Part shown: one piece after another, positions 39,799 to 52,555 of the stretch
How positions within the stretch are numbered: position 1 is the stretch's first letter
Layout of the letters: each line of letters starts with the position of its first letter
From: Cladocopium goreaui
Taxonomy: Eukaryota > Sar > Dinophyceae > Suessiales > Symbiodiniaceae
Length of the DNA: 64,000 nucleotides
Direction: 5' to 3'
Assembly (NCBI GenBank): GCA_947184155.2
Contig: CAMXCT020006423.1
Coordinates: 248,001-312,000 of the forward strand
Position numbers and translations under genes: made by a program
Notes under the pieces: generated by a model
Databases searched by the model: none
Seen by the model: only the letters and a program-made list of their open reading frames with translations
Told to the model about the DNA's origin: nothing

Positions 39799-41663
39799 TT
39801 CAGTTTAGGCATGTCCACGCATGTAACGCTGAAGGAAGTGACTGACATAAATATTTTTCAAATGTCATGTTGACTGATGCCAGTTGACGTTGATATTTTT
39901 TCTGATCCACATCTTCGTTGTGTTGGATTGTCACCGTCAAGTCACGGATAGCCGCCGCTATAGCCACTTGGGAAACAACACCGGTCTTGGATTTTCAAGT
40001 TGACATCCCAAAATTAGCAGCTAGTTGTTAGCTCTTAGCTGCCTTAGCTGCCTTAGCTGTGGTTTGAACTCCGCATTTAAAAACCAACGACAAAACACAA
40101 ATGTGTTTATGTTGCATTGGGTCTTTGGTTGAGCTGAATTTGCAATGTTCTTTGCTTGTACATGTCCAATAAACAAATGTTTGACTCACTATCAGTACCA
40201 GATATCAATATCACTATCACTATCTAACTGCATGACTCACTGCCACTATCAGCTATCAGTCCCCAGAGTCACTAGACTTGACTAGACTAGACTAGTCTCT
40301 AGAGTCTCTAGAGTCTAAATATTCATGCTAGAGTGAATTAGAGTGGCTACATTCAGACCTGGACCTAGGGCCTAGAGCCTCTACAGCCTAAATTCTGGAC
40401 CCAGAAAAAAACCGCCCTCGTGTTCCTCAAAAAAATATCAGGGGCCCTGCCAGTTCTGAGTTTGTTCAGGGGTCCTGCCTTGAGCTGGGCACGGCGCATC
40501 CTCAGTTCAAAATTTGTCACCTATCCGTAAGCCTAATTTCTTTGCTCCGTTTTCAGTTGTTTGCTGCCAGCTGCCCACTACGTCACTAAGTGCCTCAAGT
40601 CTACGGCCTAGATCCTAAGGCCTTGAGCCTGGAGCCTGAGGCCTCAACTCCGAGATTCTGGGGCCTCGAGCCTGGAACCTTAGGGCCTCAGATCCGAGAT
40701 TCTGGGGCCTCGAGCCTGGAGCCTAGGGCCTTGTTTCTCTGAACCAATCCATTAAAAAAAATTAAAAAAAAACATTAAAAAAAACATAAAAAAATAAAGA
40801 TCATCAAACAAAATCATAAAAAAATGATAAAAACCAAAAAACGTGCAAAATCATAAAACTGATCATAAAAATGAACGTTTGCAATTTGCAGCTGGCAGCA
40901 AACAACTGAAAACGGAGCAAAGAAATTAGGCTTACGGATAGGTGACAAATTTTGAACTGAGGATGCGCCGTGCCCAGCTCAAGGCAGGACCCCTGAACAA
41001 ACTCAGAACTGGCAGGGCCCCTGATATTTTTTTGAGGAACACGAGGGCGGTTTTTTTCTGGGTCCAGAATTTAGGCTGTAGAGGCTCTAGGCCCTAGGTC
41101 CAGGTCTGAATGTAGCCACTCTAATTCACTCTAGCATGAATATTTAGACTCTAGAGACTCTAGAGACTAGTCTAGTCTAGTCAAGTCTAGTGACTCTGGG
41201 GACTGATAGCTGATAGTGGCAGTGAGTCATGCAGTTAGATAGTGATAGTGATATTGATATCTGGTACTGATAGTGAGTCAAACATTTGTTTATTGGACAT
41301 GTACAAGCAAAGAACATTGCAAATTCAGCTCAACCAAAGACCCAATGCAACATAAACACATTTGTGTTTTGTCGTTGGTTTTTAAATGCGGTGTTCAAAC
41401 CACAGCTAAGGCAGCTAAGGCAGCTAAGAGCTAACAACTAGCTGCTAATTTTGGGATGTCAACTTGAAAATCCAAGACCGGTGTTGTTTCCCAAGTGGCT
41501 ATAGCGGCGGCTATCCGTGACTTGACGGTGACTATCCAACACAACGAAGATGTGGATCAGAAAAAATATCAACGTCAACTGGCATCAGTCAACATGACAT
41601 TTGAAAAATATTTATGTCAGTCACTTCCTTCAGCGTTACATGCGTGGACATGCCTACACTGAA
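39799..41663. repeat. 1.87-kb near-perfect palindrome
   Basis: Left arm 39799-40574 and right arm 40888-41663 are inverted copies of about 776 nt. The only differences I noticed are isolated substitutions (for example GAACTCCGC against GAACACCGC). The 313-nt centre 40575-40887 contains repeats of AGATTCTGGGGCCTCGAGCC and an A-rich tail. Arm content includes CTAGAGTCTCTAGAGTCTAA and CTTAGCTGCCTTAGCTG, with no ORF of note. The arms start within TTTCAGT-TAGGCATGTCC. Confidence 0.85.
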
Positions 41664-41959
41664 ACTCAGACATAACACGCCATGACATGTTGAGCCACTA
41701 AATGGTTTTGTTCTATTGATTCTAATGTGACTGCAAAGAAGAAAGTGCTGACCAAAAACTTGAAGCCAATGCAGAGGCACACACGAGGGGGGCTACACAT
41801 GGGGCTTACGCCTAGCCTAATATCCAAAAAAAATCAACAGCAAAAACAATTCAAACTAAAACGACACCATCTACCTACAATTCAAATCACTCGAAACCAT
41901 CCACATAAGATTTGACCTGCACGGCTTGCGCTGAAAGGGACAGTATTTTTTTTCCTCGC

Positions 41960-42660
41960 AAATGATGGTGTTATCTGTTGTCTCAATCTCTACTCTCTAT
42001 TTACTATTTTTCTCTCCTCAAAAACTTCAACTTTTACACCTTTCTATCAATTCATTGAAGGCAATCCCTAGTGAGAAGTCAGAATCTGATAGTCTAGAGT
42101 TCTAGAGTCTAGTCTAGTCATAAAATTGAAAATAACCAATCAACAAATAGAAAAACATAAGCACTCAATTATCATATTGCCATAAGAAAATTGCAAACAA
42201 TCATGAAAAAACATTTAAAACATATAAACACACCATGAAAAATCATTGAAAAACATAAAAGATAACATTAAAAAAAAACATTGAAATCATTCAAAAAACA
42301 GTAAAAACATAAAAACCATAAAAAATCTTTCGATAACATAATAAAAAACTTTTCAAAAACATAAACATAAAAAACCATGAAAAACATACAAAAACTCATT
42401 GAAAAAATCATATATAAAAAACTATATATAAAAAAAAAACTTGAACAAATCAAATACAAAAAATCATAAAAAATCATAAAAAATCATAGGCAAAATCAAA
42501 AAACAAATCATTAAAAAACATAAAAACAACGAAAAAATCATAAAAAATCATAACAAATCATAAAGAATCATAAAACATCATATTTTTTTCCATTTTTTCA
42601 AATCATATCCTAAAAACCATAAATATTCACACAAACATCATTTTTTTTTAAAAAAATGTG
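41960..42660. repeat. A-rich low-complexity region, (ATCATAAAAA)n
   Basis: Dense ATCATAAAAA, AAAACATAAAAAC and CATTGAAAAA words, no gene. The same words occur at the centre of the palindrome (40790-40870). Confidence 0.7.
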
Positions 42661-42689
42661 GCCAACGTTTTGGATCTCAAGTGTAGTGT

Positions 42690-43130
42690 TCTGTCATGTA
42701 CTGTAGTTGTAGATGTAGTTGTAGTCGTAATTGTAGTCAGTTAGTGTAGTGTAGTGTAGTGTAGTGTGGTGTAGTGTAGTGTAGTGTAGTGTAGTGTAGT
42801 GTAATTTAGTGTAGTGTACTGTGGTGGAGTGTAGTGAGTAGGAGTGGTGTAGTGTAGTGTAGTGTTGTAGTGTAGTGTAGTAGTGTTGTAGTGTAGAGTG
42901 TAGTGTAGTAGTGTGTTTAGTGTAGTAGTGTAGTGTTGTAGTTGTAGTGTAGTGTAGTGTAGTGTAGTGTAGTTGTAGTGCAGTGTAGTGGAGTGTAGTG
43001 CAATGTAGTGTAGTGCAGTGGAATGTAGCGTAGTGTAGTGTAGTGGAGTGTAGTGTAGTGTAATTTACTGTAGTGTAGTGGAATGTAATCTAGGTGTAGT
43101 TGTAGTTGTAGTGTAGTGTAGTGGTGATTG
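42690..43130. repeat. (TAGTG)n microsatellite
   Basis: About 440 nt of GTAGT/GTGTA units with interruptions, the same family as 38880-39145. Confidence 0.85.
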
Positions 43131-43234
43131 TAGTTGAAAATGCTACAAAACCCTCACTTTTTTACTCACTTTTGACAAGGTCCACAATCCCTTGCGCCTG
43201 CTACGCAAAACGACATCTGAACGTCCAAGAGTGG

Positions 43235-43680
43235 CGCGAACCCGTTGTTTTTTCGACTTCGAAAAATGTGCTTCGCCCCACAACGCCGTGCACTTTTTCG
43301 ACATCGCAACTTCCAAAAGTGGTCCGAACATGTGGTGTTTTTAACATATTGACTTCGAAATGTGCTTCGCGCCACAACGCCGTGCACTTTTTCGACATCT
43401 CAACTTCCAAAAGTGGTCCGGACCTGGCGTGTGCAGTACATTTTGACTTCGACATGTGCTTCGCCCCACAACCGCGTGCACTTTTTTGACATCGCAACTT
43501 CCAAAAGTGGTCCGAACATGTGTTTTTTTTAACATTTTGACTTCGAAATGCGCTCTTTGCCACAACGGCGTGCGCTTTTTCGACATCTCAACTTCCAAAA
43601 GTGCTCCGAACGTGGGGTGTTTTTAGTTTTTGCACTTGCAAATGTGCTCCGCGCCACCACGGCGTGCATTTTTTCATCTT
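43235..43680. repeat. Five copies of a ~95-nt tandem repeat
   Basis: (G/C)TGCTTCGC-CCACAACG-CGTGCACTTTTTCGACATC-CAACTTCCAAAAGTGGTCCG starts near 43268, 43366, 43455, 43551 and 43644. Several reading frames are open through all copies, but substitutions fall evenly across codon positions as far as I can judge. I do not call a gene. The following 43690-44985 has no supported gene. Confidence 0.8.
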
Positions 43681-44989
43681 TCATCTGGCCAGCTGGGCTC
43701 CGCAGCCGCCGCTTTAGCGAGCCTACTTTTCGACCCTCTGGAGCCACAAATCATTGGAAAAACACAGTGTTTCGCGACTTTACTACCTTTTCGCGCGCCT
43801 GGACCTTCTTTCTTCTGAGACTTCTCTTTCTGACCTTCTTTCTTCTTTTCTTCTGTTCTCTGACTCTTCCCATCTCTGCTTTTCATGTGTCCATATTGTC
43901 GGAAGTTTGACTTCTAAACTTCCTTCGAATATTTTTTCTTTCTCATCTTTCAAGGTTCGATCATACTTTTTTGGGGTAAAGGATTTTGTTTGATCTTGGG
44001 CTCATCGGTGTTTGGCCCGCAAGGTTCATACATGTGTTGGCCCCAAGATTGATAGATTTGTTTCGGCCTCAATTTTTTTTGGGTTCAGATTCAAAAATTT
44101 TGGTTTCAACGTTTATCGGCTTGTGGGTTTCCAAGTTCAATAGTTTCGAGGTTCACGTTCATCAACGCACTTGGAATCAACCTTCAATCAATTTAGTTTC
44201 TTTGCTGGACTTTTCCTGGCAGCTTGCAACCTTTGGCTTTGAAGATGCACGCCGCTAACATGTGACGTTTGATTCTTCACATGTTCCGGTTGAATGATGA
44301 ACACAAAAAATGTGTATATCAAATTATTGACTGAATTTGTTTGAATCAACATATCGCATGTTTTTAGAAAATTAGTGGGAAAAAACAATGAAATTTACCG
44401 GGGCGCATGCGACAAAACGCCGCTTGGCTGCCAAACCTATGTTTCTTGAACATGGCTGTGAAAATCCACCATGGTCTCAATATGTCAACAGAATTTGGTA
44501 AACATATTTGAATTTTCATACTTTCATGCGAATCGCACGCACCAATGATAAGCCTTTCGGCTCCAAACAAAAATGTCAACCTGGAATTTGAAGCCTCGAT
44601 AATTCAATTTTGAACCCAAAAAAATTCAACCGGAAGGCCAAAAAATGTTTAAACATATATAGGCCCCATAATCCTATGAACCTTCAGGTTCATGAACATA
44701 TAAACCTTAAACCGTAAGCGTTGTAAAATATATGAACCGCAAGACCCAGATTCCATGAACTTTGAGGCCCAAAACTCTGTGAATTTGAATCCCCCAACGT
44801 ATCAAAAATGAAGTTTAGCTTGACTTCAAAACCTGGGAACTTACAGACCCAGAAATGCATGAACCTGAAACCGTAAAAATCTTTGAACCTGAACCGCTCA
44901 AACAAAAATAAGGTCAGGAAGAATGTGAGGCGTAAATGCCCACCACATCCCCGCATATTTCAAGGAAAAGTGAACAAATTCGTCATTTT

Positions 44990-45022
44990 CAAACGTATGT
45001 GTACATGTACATACAAAAACAC

Positions 45023-45054
<32 letters not shown>

Positions 45055-46065
45055 AATGTACATATATACATATATACATATATACATATATACATATATA
45101 CTTATATACATATATACATATTTACATATATACATATATACATATATACATGTATACATGTATACATGTATACATGTATACATATATACATATATACAAA
45201 TATACATATATACATATATACATATATACATATATACATATATACATATATACTTATATACAAATATACATATTTACATTTATACATATATACATATATA
45301 CATATATACATGTATACATGTATACATATATACATATATACATATATACATATATACATATATACACATATACACATATACACATATACACATATACATA
45401 TATACATATATACATATATACATATATACATATTTACATAGATACATATATACATATATACATATATACATATATACATATATATATACATATATACAAA
45501 TATACATATATACATATATACATATATACATATATACAATATACATATATACTTATATACATATATACATATTTACATATATACATATATACATATATAC
45601 ATATATACATGTATACATGTATACATGTATACATATATACATATATACATATATACATATATACATATATACATATATACACATATACACATATACATAT
45701 ATACACATATACTTATATACATATATACATATATACATATATACATACATACATATTTACATAGATACATATATACATATATACATATATACATATATAC
45801 ACATATACACATATACACATATACATATATACATATTTGCATATATACATATATACATATATACATATATACATATATACATTTATACATTTATACATAT
45901 ATACATATATACATATATACATATATACATATATACATATATACATATATAGATATATACATGCACATATACATGTACATATACATATACATGTATACAT
46001 GTATACATATACGTATACGTATACATATACATATGCAATATGAATATGTACAATTGATGATTTGG
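44990..46065. repeat. (ACATATAT)n microsatellite, ~1.07 kb
   Basis: Almost pure 8-nt ACATATAT units with ACATGTAT, ACTTATAT, ACACATAT and AGATATAT variants. The long Tyr/Ile/His ORFs over it have no biological support. 46066-47010 holds no supported gene. Confidence 0.95.
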
Positions 46066-47014
46066 CAACATATTTGTCAAAATATATGCACGTTGTGAGG
46101 TTCCAGAATGGACATCGATATTCCTCAGATTTTTGTACACATGACAAGTGGTTGTTTGGGATTTGTGAGTTTGATTGTTTTTTTTTTAAACATGTATGTA
46201 TATATAAATATCAACCTTTGTAAGTTTAGAAGACTTCCGAGTTGTGGACAGGCTCAAGGAGTAGTTCCTTTTTTGCGATGTTGGGAAACCTACTGTGCAA
46301 AACAAGTGTGCTTCCCTCTTTTGAAGAACATCCAGTCAGCACAGTCCTCAAAACCACTTTCTACTGGACATTGTTGAGGCAATGGTTTCCAAAACCCTTT
46401 TGGCCGTGAAAATGCGCAAAAAAAATGACATGGCTCATTTGTACCTAGTTGGGCCCAGGGAAGGCCGAATGACCCTATGTACCAACTTAGTAGATACAAA
46501 CGACGGTCCGGGTATGGGGATGGGTCCCTATTGGATATGTTTCTGGTTTGCAGCTACCAGGATTTGCTCGCAGGATTTGACGGTGATTTTTGGGCTTAAT
46601 TTTTGACTAGCAGGGGCCATCATTTTACTGTGTCAGATTTGTTACAGACATCCAGATATTCAGTGGTCATACCAAGTTCGAGCCCGGTACCTTGATAGAC
46701 CTGCTCTGTTTCCAAAAAGATTTATTTACGAAGTAGGAACCCCAAAAGGATACAAGAGCAATTCCACACGAGTTTGATGGTGGTAAAACAAAATCTTTTT
46801 TTTGAATCGTCAGTGTGCCCCCAACATCCCTCTGGGGCACCAACGGGGCGCCATCATGGTAGAAGTACTTGGCAAATGGATTTGCCCGACAATGGGGGAA
46901 GGGCCCCAGTGCGTTTTTGGGCGCCGGAGATTTTGAGGTAAATTCCAAAAAATGTGTGACAATCGGAGGTGACAGACAAACCCCGATTTCTCGCAAAGCC
47001 TACGTTTTTTCTTC

Positions 47015-47128
47015 AGAGAGAGAGAGAGAGAGAAAACCTTGAGAGAGAGGGCGTTGAGAGAGAGAGAGAGAGAGAGAGGGAGAAGAGAAACTTTGAGAGA
47101 ACGAAAACCTTGAGAGAGAGAGGGCCTT

Positions 47129-47184
<56 letters not shown>

Positions 47185-47233
47185 AAACCTTGAGAGAGAG
47201 GGCCTTGAGAGAAAGAAAAGCTTGAATGAGCTT

Positions 47234-47264
<31 letters not shown>

Positions 47265-47360
47265 GCAGAACCTTGAGAGGAAAAAAAGGCCTTGTGAGAG
47301 ACAGAGAGGGAAACCTTGAGAGAGAGAGGGCCTTGAGAGAGAGACAACCTTGAGAAGCGC
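47015..47360. repeat. (GA)n with AAACCTTGAGAGAG blocks
   Basis: GA dinucleotide runs broken by AAACCTTGAGAGAGAG and GGGCCTTGAGAG, at variable spacing. No gene. 47361-47838 also shows none. Confidence 0.9.
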
Positions 47361-47838
47361 TTCCATGAGATGCCTTGAGGGCAACAAGGGATCACATCTA
47401 AAAAGCATGTGTTTTGCACATGACTGAGCACACATGTGTGCTTAAATTTTTGGTATAAGAATACATGTTCACAGCATAACAGGTCTATATAATACTTTAA
47501 AAAAAAACCAAAAGGAGGTCGTACTTTGGCAATTCAGGGGTCGTAGTTTTGGTAGTAGTTTGCTACCGCAAAGGAATAAACATGGATTCAAAAAATAGAC
47601 TATTTCCTTTTTTTTTGTCTATTTTTGGGTACATGTTGAAGAGATAAAATTAACTTTTTCGGCAAATCAAAAAAGATAGCAATTAACTGTTTCGGCAAAT
47701 TGATTAAACTATTTTCTCTTATTCAAACAATATATATATTTTGAGAAGAAGTAAAATAGACTATTTCCTTAGGAAATCGTTTCAAACCCACGAAATAGGT
47801 TATAGACAATTTTTGGTTGAAGACAATCAATCTTTTGG

Positions 47839-48400
47839 GTGCTTCTACGAAGCGACGGTTGTGCTGTTTCGTGCGGATGCAACGAACATGACCAGTGTGG
47901 AATTCCACTGCCACCTCAGGAATATACGGACGCAGCAGCGGGGTGGTTTCATACTGTGGTTCTTCGAAGTGATGGGAATGCAGTTGCGCGTGGAGCGAAT
48001 CAGTGTGGACAATGCAACATTACACCTTTGAATCGTGGATGTCGTACCTCCAGGTGTCTGCAGGAGGATATCATATAGTACTTCGTCGGAGTGATGGCCA
48101 TGCGGTGGCTCACGGAAGCAATTTGGAGGGACAATGCCACATCCCAGATTTGGACGCAGGCGTGTCATACATCAAAGTCTCAGCCGGCGCAAGACACACG
48201 GTTTTGTTGCGAAATGACGGTAACGCTGTAGCATACGGGGACAACACGTTGGGGCAATGTGAGAATTCCACCGTTGTCACCCAATATTATTTTCGCCGAC
48301 ATGTCTTCCGGCTACTTCCATATACAGTGCTTTGCCGGAGTGATGGCCGTACAGTGGCTTGTGGTTTGGCAACGCCTACGCGTGCTCGCTACCTTGGAGG
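47839..48400 (+). pseudogene. RCC1-like repeat protein, frameshifted relic
   Basis: At least four RCC1-type repeats are visible: 'LLRSDGCAVSCGCNEHDQCG', 'VVLRSDGNAVARGANQCGQC', 'IVLRRSDGHAVAHGSNLEGQC' and 'VLLRNDGNAVAYGDNTLGQC', with the linker 'VSAGARHTVLL'. A fifth is partial ('VLCRSDGRTVACG'). RCC1-like repeats build beta-propellers, and this LLRSDG form is very common in dinoflagellates. The frame changes near 48035, near 48257 and near 48320, each inside a repeat. At least three indels therefore separate it from an intact reading. No start codon or introns that would repair it were found. 48600-49850 has no supported gene. Confidence 0.65.
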
Positions 48401-49854
48401 CGCATGGGTACTTGATCAGGTTGGTGCCACAATGGACTATACACCTAGCAAGGCCGAAAGTGTCCGTGTTGCGGCAAATAGGTTTGGTGCTGACCTCCTC
48501 GGATTCCATTTGTTTCTGTTGAGTTCTTGTGGTAATGCAACCCGCAAGGGTCCTCAGTTCACACTTGCAATCATTCTTGGGACCCCTTGAAAGTCCGGAT
48601 ACCGCACAAACAGAGTCGCTTTGGATCGTTTCCCTGCCTCATCTTGATGTCAAAGGCATGTCTGTAGATTTGCCCAGATTTTTCAGGAGTTTCGTGCACT
48701 GCGGAAGTTGATGTTTGTATTCTTTTTCGTGCTGCAGCTTTTGGTTTCCCCGGACTTCCTGGCTTCAGTGCCCTGTTGCCGCAGGCTTGATCTGGGATCG
48801 GTGCCCACAAGGATTTTTATGTTTTTTCTTTGTTTTTTCTTGCGTAATCTCATAATTTCAGAAAGTACCACAATGTGCGGTTTGACAAAAATAAACATAT
48901 TGAATCGACGTGATCAGTTTTTTAGGTCAGAATCGAAGTGGGGAGACAGACGCTGACATTAAAATACAAATCCCTGGCAGGTTCATCGGACTCTAGCAGT
49001 CGCAGTTTCTTTTCCATTGTTTCTGGTGAAAATGAAACTTTTGAGTTTCAATGGGCGTGGCTTGGAAGTATCTGGATCTGTGATGAGTGCTTTGCTGACG
49101 CAATATTTCCATGTATTTTCAACGGGTTGTAGAGACATCAAGTGACATCAAAACGATGTGCAATGGTCCAAGCGAACCCCACAACTCGCCATGCAATTTG
49201 TGACATTGGGACGACCACTCGTGGAACGGAAAAAGGCTCTTCCATAAGTCACTGGGGTTCGTAGTTGATGTTCAGGCTTTTGGACCTAGAGTTCGTTTGC
49301 ATCCAGCCACAGTTTTGCTTGCCAGGCCTGGTGATGGCAGTCATTCGAAGGTCTCACAAACGGTTTGTTGATTCACAGGTGCACCGAATGCTGCAATGCT
49401 TGGCGGAGGAACACCTCATTTTCGAATCTGGAAAAGGGACTTCCAAGATCACACTGATTTCTTTGTTTAGCTGCATCAAGCAAAGGGTGGCAAGTTGAAC
49501 AAAAGTGAGTCCGGTTGCCCATCACTTGTAGGTATCACATGTGATGTTTTTGGAGGAAGTATGAGAAGCTCTGTTTGAGGAAGTGTGGGCCTCACCCAAC
49601 AGCGCAGAAGAGCAGGTCTTTTTGAAATTCCTTTCTGCTTTGCCTGGACTCTAGAGCCTGAAAAAAAAACGTGCGCCCATTCCGCTGAACAGCGGTGTAA
49701 ACTATGTGCTGCCCTGCTGTTGCTAGTACAGCGACTGTCGTGAGTTGCACTTGCTGTATCCTCCATCCACAATTTAATTCGATGATTCGATATCCCTGTT
49801 GGAATTTCCCTTATAATTTGGGAGGCGTCGACCTTTTTATAAATGGTTTATATA

Positions 49855-50530
49855 GGGGCATTTTGTAGTTGCAAGAAACCCCCTAACCAGGGCATTTTGT
49901 AACAAAACACCTAAAAGGCAAAATTGTACATTTTGAAGTCTTCATTTTGTAAGAGTTTTGAGGGGCCAACTCATTTTATCAGACCATCGACTTTGTTTTT
50001 TTGAGGCTTTTTGTATGGTCAATGTGCTGTTATTAAACATCAAAAAACTCAGCACGGTGTGCAATGACATTTTGTAAGGAGATGTCGTCAAGAGTAGGAG
50101 AACCATGTTGTAAGAATATATGATTTTAAGGCATTGATACAAATTGTTGTTCAAATTTGTACATGTTTTTGATTTGACTCAATCATACTCAATCATCAGG
50201 AGTTCTGGCAGGCAATGATGCCAAAGAACAAAAATACAAAAGGTGGCAAAAAAAAGGAATCCTTAAATAAAGGCTGCTTGAGAATCAACGAGGCCGGGAA
50301 AAAAAACAGGGAACCAGAAGTTGTTGCCTTACAAAATGATACCCAAAAACGCTATCTGAAATCACAACATCCTATAAAAAGGTCATTGAGTGGGATGCAA
50401 CATTCATATCATGAAAAAAGTTGTCACCTTACAAAATGATGACGGATTTTAGAGTCGAATGTGGGTGCTAAAAACCTATGTTTTTTGTAAGGGCCAAAAT
50501 TCCCAAAAACCGATCCATTTTATAAGGATT
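49855..50530. repeat. Dispersed CATTTTGTAAG motif, about ten copies, both strands
   Basis: CATTTTGTA(A/G) or its complement CTTACAAAATG occurs near 49858, 49890, 49928, 49944, 50067, 50106, 50330, 50432, 50485 and 50515. It lies in otherwise unique AT-rich sequence. The block ends 45 nt before repeat A1 of the retrotransposon. Confidence 0.5.
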
Positions 50531-50575
50531 TCAAAATCCCACCGATTTATGCTTGCAAGAAGCCGGGTCCGACCC

Positions 50576-50670
50576 GTGGTTTGTACTTGTACATAGTTGT
50601 TCACAGGTAGGACCCGGAACTTCATCGGTCCGTTGCCGTTTTGCTTCAAGCTTGCATATCGTATTTCTCC
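50576..50670 (+). repeat. Split direct repeat A1
   Basis: 95 nt starting GTGGTTTGTACTTGTACATAG and ending CATATCGTATTTCTCC. Identical by eye to A2 at 61333-61427. It forms the left end of the retrotransposon. Confidence 0.9.
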
Positions 50671-50855
50671 ATGGCTGTCCAGTCCAGGCGTTGTTTGGAC
50701 AAAGGGCAGGCTGCATTGCATCGACCTGTGGTTCTTCATCCACCACCGGTGCATCTGCCCAAGTGGTCTATTGGTGCCTTCTGTTCTGGTTTTGCACTGG
50801 GTGTGGCTTTTGCCTCGGTTTCCTTTTTCTGGTGGTTGTCATCACTGTGATTATC

Positions 50856-51365
50856 ATGAATGCTCCTCGTCGTGTTCTTCCTCAGGAGATCCGTTTTACG
50901 TTGGAGTTCCAACCTGGTGCACCTTTCCAGCAGTCTATCATCAATTCAATCATGGCTCCATTCAACCTGGATCAATTGGACTGCAGCATTAATGAGATCA
51001 TCTACCCCACTGCTTGGCCGATTGGCTTCGGAGGCGACCCTGACCTCATCGACCTTCCTACTCACTGGGTACCTTGGGACGACGACATTGTTTCTACATC
51101 CCAGTACCATTTCTATGTCGCTGACCTCGAAGTGTACGAATCCATGGCTGCCGTGGCAACTGCAACAGACAATCATCTTTCTATGGTACCTGCAGGTGTC
51201 CCCTTTGACTTCCGCATGGAGACCATTTTGATTGTGCACCAGTTGCCATTGATGCAACTCATGGAGCTTGCGGCCCAGTCAGCTGACAGGATCATTACCT
51301 TGGAACGACGTCTGGGTGACGCTGAGGCAGCCATTGCACAGATCCGTTTCCATCTTGGTATTTGA
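50856..51365 (+). CDS. Retrotransposon ORF1, unknown, coiled-coil C terminus
   Basis: 169 codons from ATG 50856 (MNAPRRVLPQ...). The frame is open further upstream but has no ATG there. The N-terminal 120 residues look like a mixed alpha/beta fold with many Pro, Trp and Asp residues ('PTAWPIGFGGDPDLIDLPTH'). The last 40 ('SADRIITLERRLGDAEAAIA') have a heptad pattern for a short coiled coil. No known domain. ORF1 and ORF3 share this layout of globular head plus C-terminal coiled coil, so they may be structural (Gag-like) proteins. That role is inference. Confidence 0.5.
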   Translation: MNAPRRVLPQEIRFTLEFQPGAPFQQSIINSIMAPFNLDQLDCSINEIIYPTAWPIGFGGDPDLIDLPTHWVPWDDDIVSTSQYHFYVADLEVYESMAAVATATDNHLSMVPAGVPFDFRMETILIVHQLPLMQLMELAAQSADRIITLERRLGDAEAAIAQIRFHLGI

Positions 51366-51594
51366 AGCACCTGCCATTCCTGTCCTGTTTACTTTTCGGG
51401 TGGCTGGCTTCTTCGGATATTTGCTTGGACCTTCAATCTTGGCAGTTCAAAAGTGCATGTGCTGTTTTTGGGTGGCCGCTGCCTTCCACTCATGTTTCCG
51501 TTGATGTCATTTCCATGATGCACCGCTGTGCTTTCGTTTATCTTGCCCGCCTGGCAGCTTTCGGCTCGAATAACCCGATCTGGTTGTTCTGGCC

Positions 51595-52218
51595 ATGTCC
51601 CACCGTACCCCATTGCGCGGTCTGAGGGATGCCATGTTTGATAGCTCAGATTGGAGGTTGTCCTTGGAATATCTTGTTCCAGGATCTTTACCTCCACCTG
51701 TGGTGGAATCTTGCTCTGTGACATTTCCACCTGGTTTCTCATTGTACCAGGTGTCACAAATGCTGGAGCATGGTGGGCACCATCGTTGCAGAGTTCATGG
51801 TATTCATATTGCCCTCTATTCACCAGCCAGTCCTTCCGAAGCGGTTACAGCCCCACCTGATTTCGGCTCTCCAGCTGCCATTGAGGAGACGATGGACGCA
51901 GATGATGCAGACTCAGAGCAGGGTACAGGCAACTCTCAAAACGATGGATCGGTATTGGACCTCGCAAGGTCTGTTTCCACTCATAGGCTGACGTCTAATG
52001 AGATGCATGCCCTTGACCACCTGGCTCTGCAAATTCATCAGAGGCTGGAAGCTTCGCGTTCAGTCCCTCACCATTCAGCTGAGTATGCCCGTGGGTCATG
52101 GCTGATGACCAGAGCTTACTTAGCCCGTGCTTTGGAGGACACATTGGCCAACCCATCGACGCTTGGTGGTGCAGCATCTTCTGATCCCCTGGGACTTGGG
52201 GACCCTGGCCTTAACTGA
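51595..52218 (+). CDS. Retrotransposon ORF2, unknown
   Basis: 207 codons, ATG at 51595 to TGA at 52218. A basic start (MSHRTPLRGLRD) is followed by a Pro-rich globular part and an acidic stretch ('EETMDADDADSEQGTGNSQN'). A helical segment ('NEMHALDHLALQIHQRLEAS') follows, then an Ala/Gly-rich tail. No motif recognised. It is separated from ORF1 by 230 nt of T-rich spacer. Such spacers could hold trans-splicing acceptor sites, the normal way dinoflagellates resolve multi-gene transcripts, but I cannot prove that here. Confidence 0.45.
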   Translation: MSHRTPLRGLRDAMFDSSDWRLSLEYLVPGSLPPPVVESCSVTFPPGFSLYQVSQMLEHGGHHRCRVHGIHIALYSPASPSEAVTAPPDFGSPAAIEETMDADDADSEQGTGNSQNDGSVLDLARSVSTHRLTSNEMHALDHLALQIHQRLEASRSVPHHSAEYARGSWLMTRAYLARALEDTLANPSTLGGAASSDPLGLGDPGLN

Positions 52219-52555
52219 CGGTGTGCTGCTGTACTGACCTTTTTGCTCATGCATGATACCGCCGCTGTCATTTGGACATCAATTGTCTATTTATATGTGA
52301 CCGCGCCCGTGTCACACTGCATTGGGTCTTATAGTCTCAGCTCACATCAAGCAGTGGCTGATATTTTCAACGCTCATATCTGACATCGCATGTCGGAGGA
52401 AAAAGAGTGCCCTTTTGCGTATTTCAATTCGATTTTCAATTCCATGTTGTTGCACTGAGCCGTCATTTTCACTTCTGTCCATTTTCTTCATTGGTCATTT
52501 CGCAGTTTGGCAGTGGGCTCAAACGGGGCATTTATTCCAGTCCGTACTGGCTGCG

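Noticed and set aside
43121-43747. Several 60-120-codon ORFs on both strands
   Set aside because: All lie in the 95-nt tandem repeat, with no start context, no motif and equal openness of competing frames.
44883-45952. Long overlapping ORFs (up to 338 codons) rich in Tyr, Ile, His and Thr
   Set aside because: They are translations of an (ACATATAT)n microsatellite, which lacks stops in several frames on both strands.
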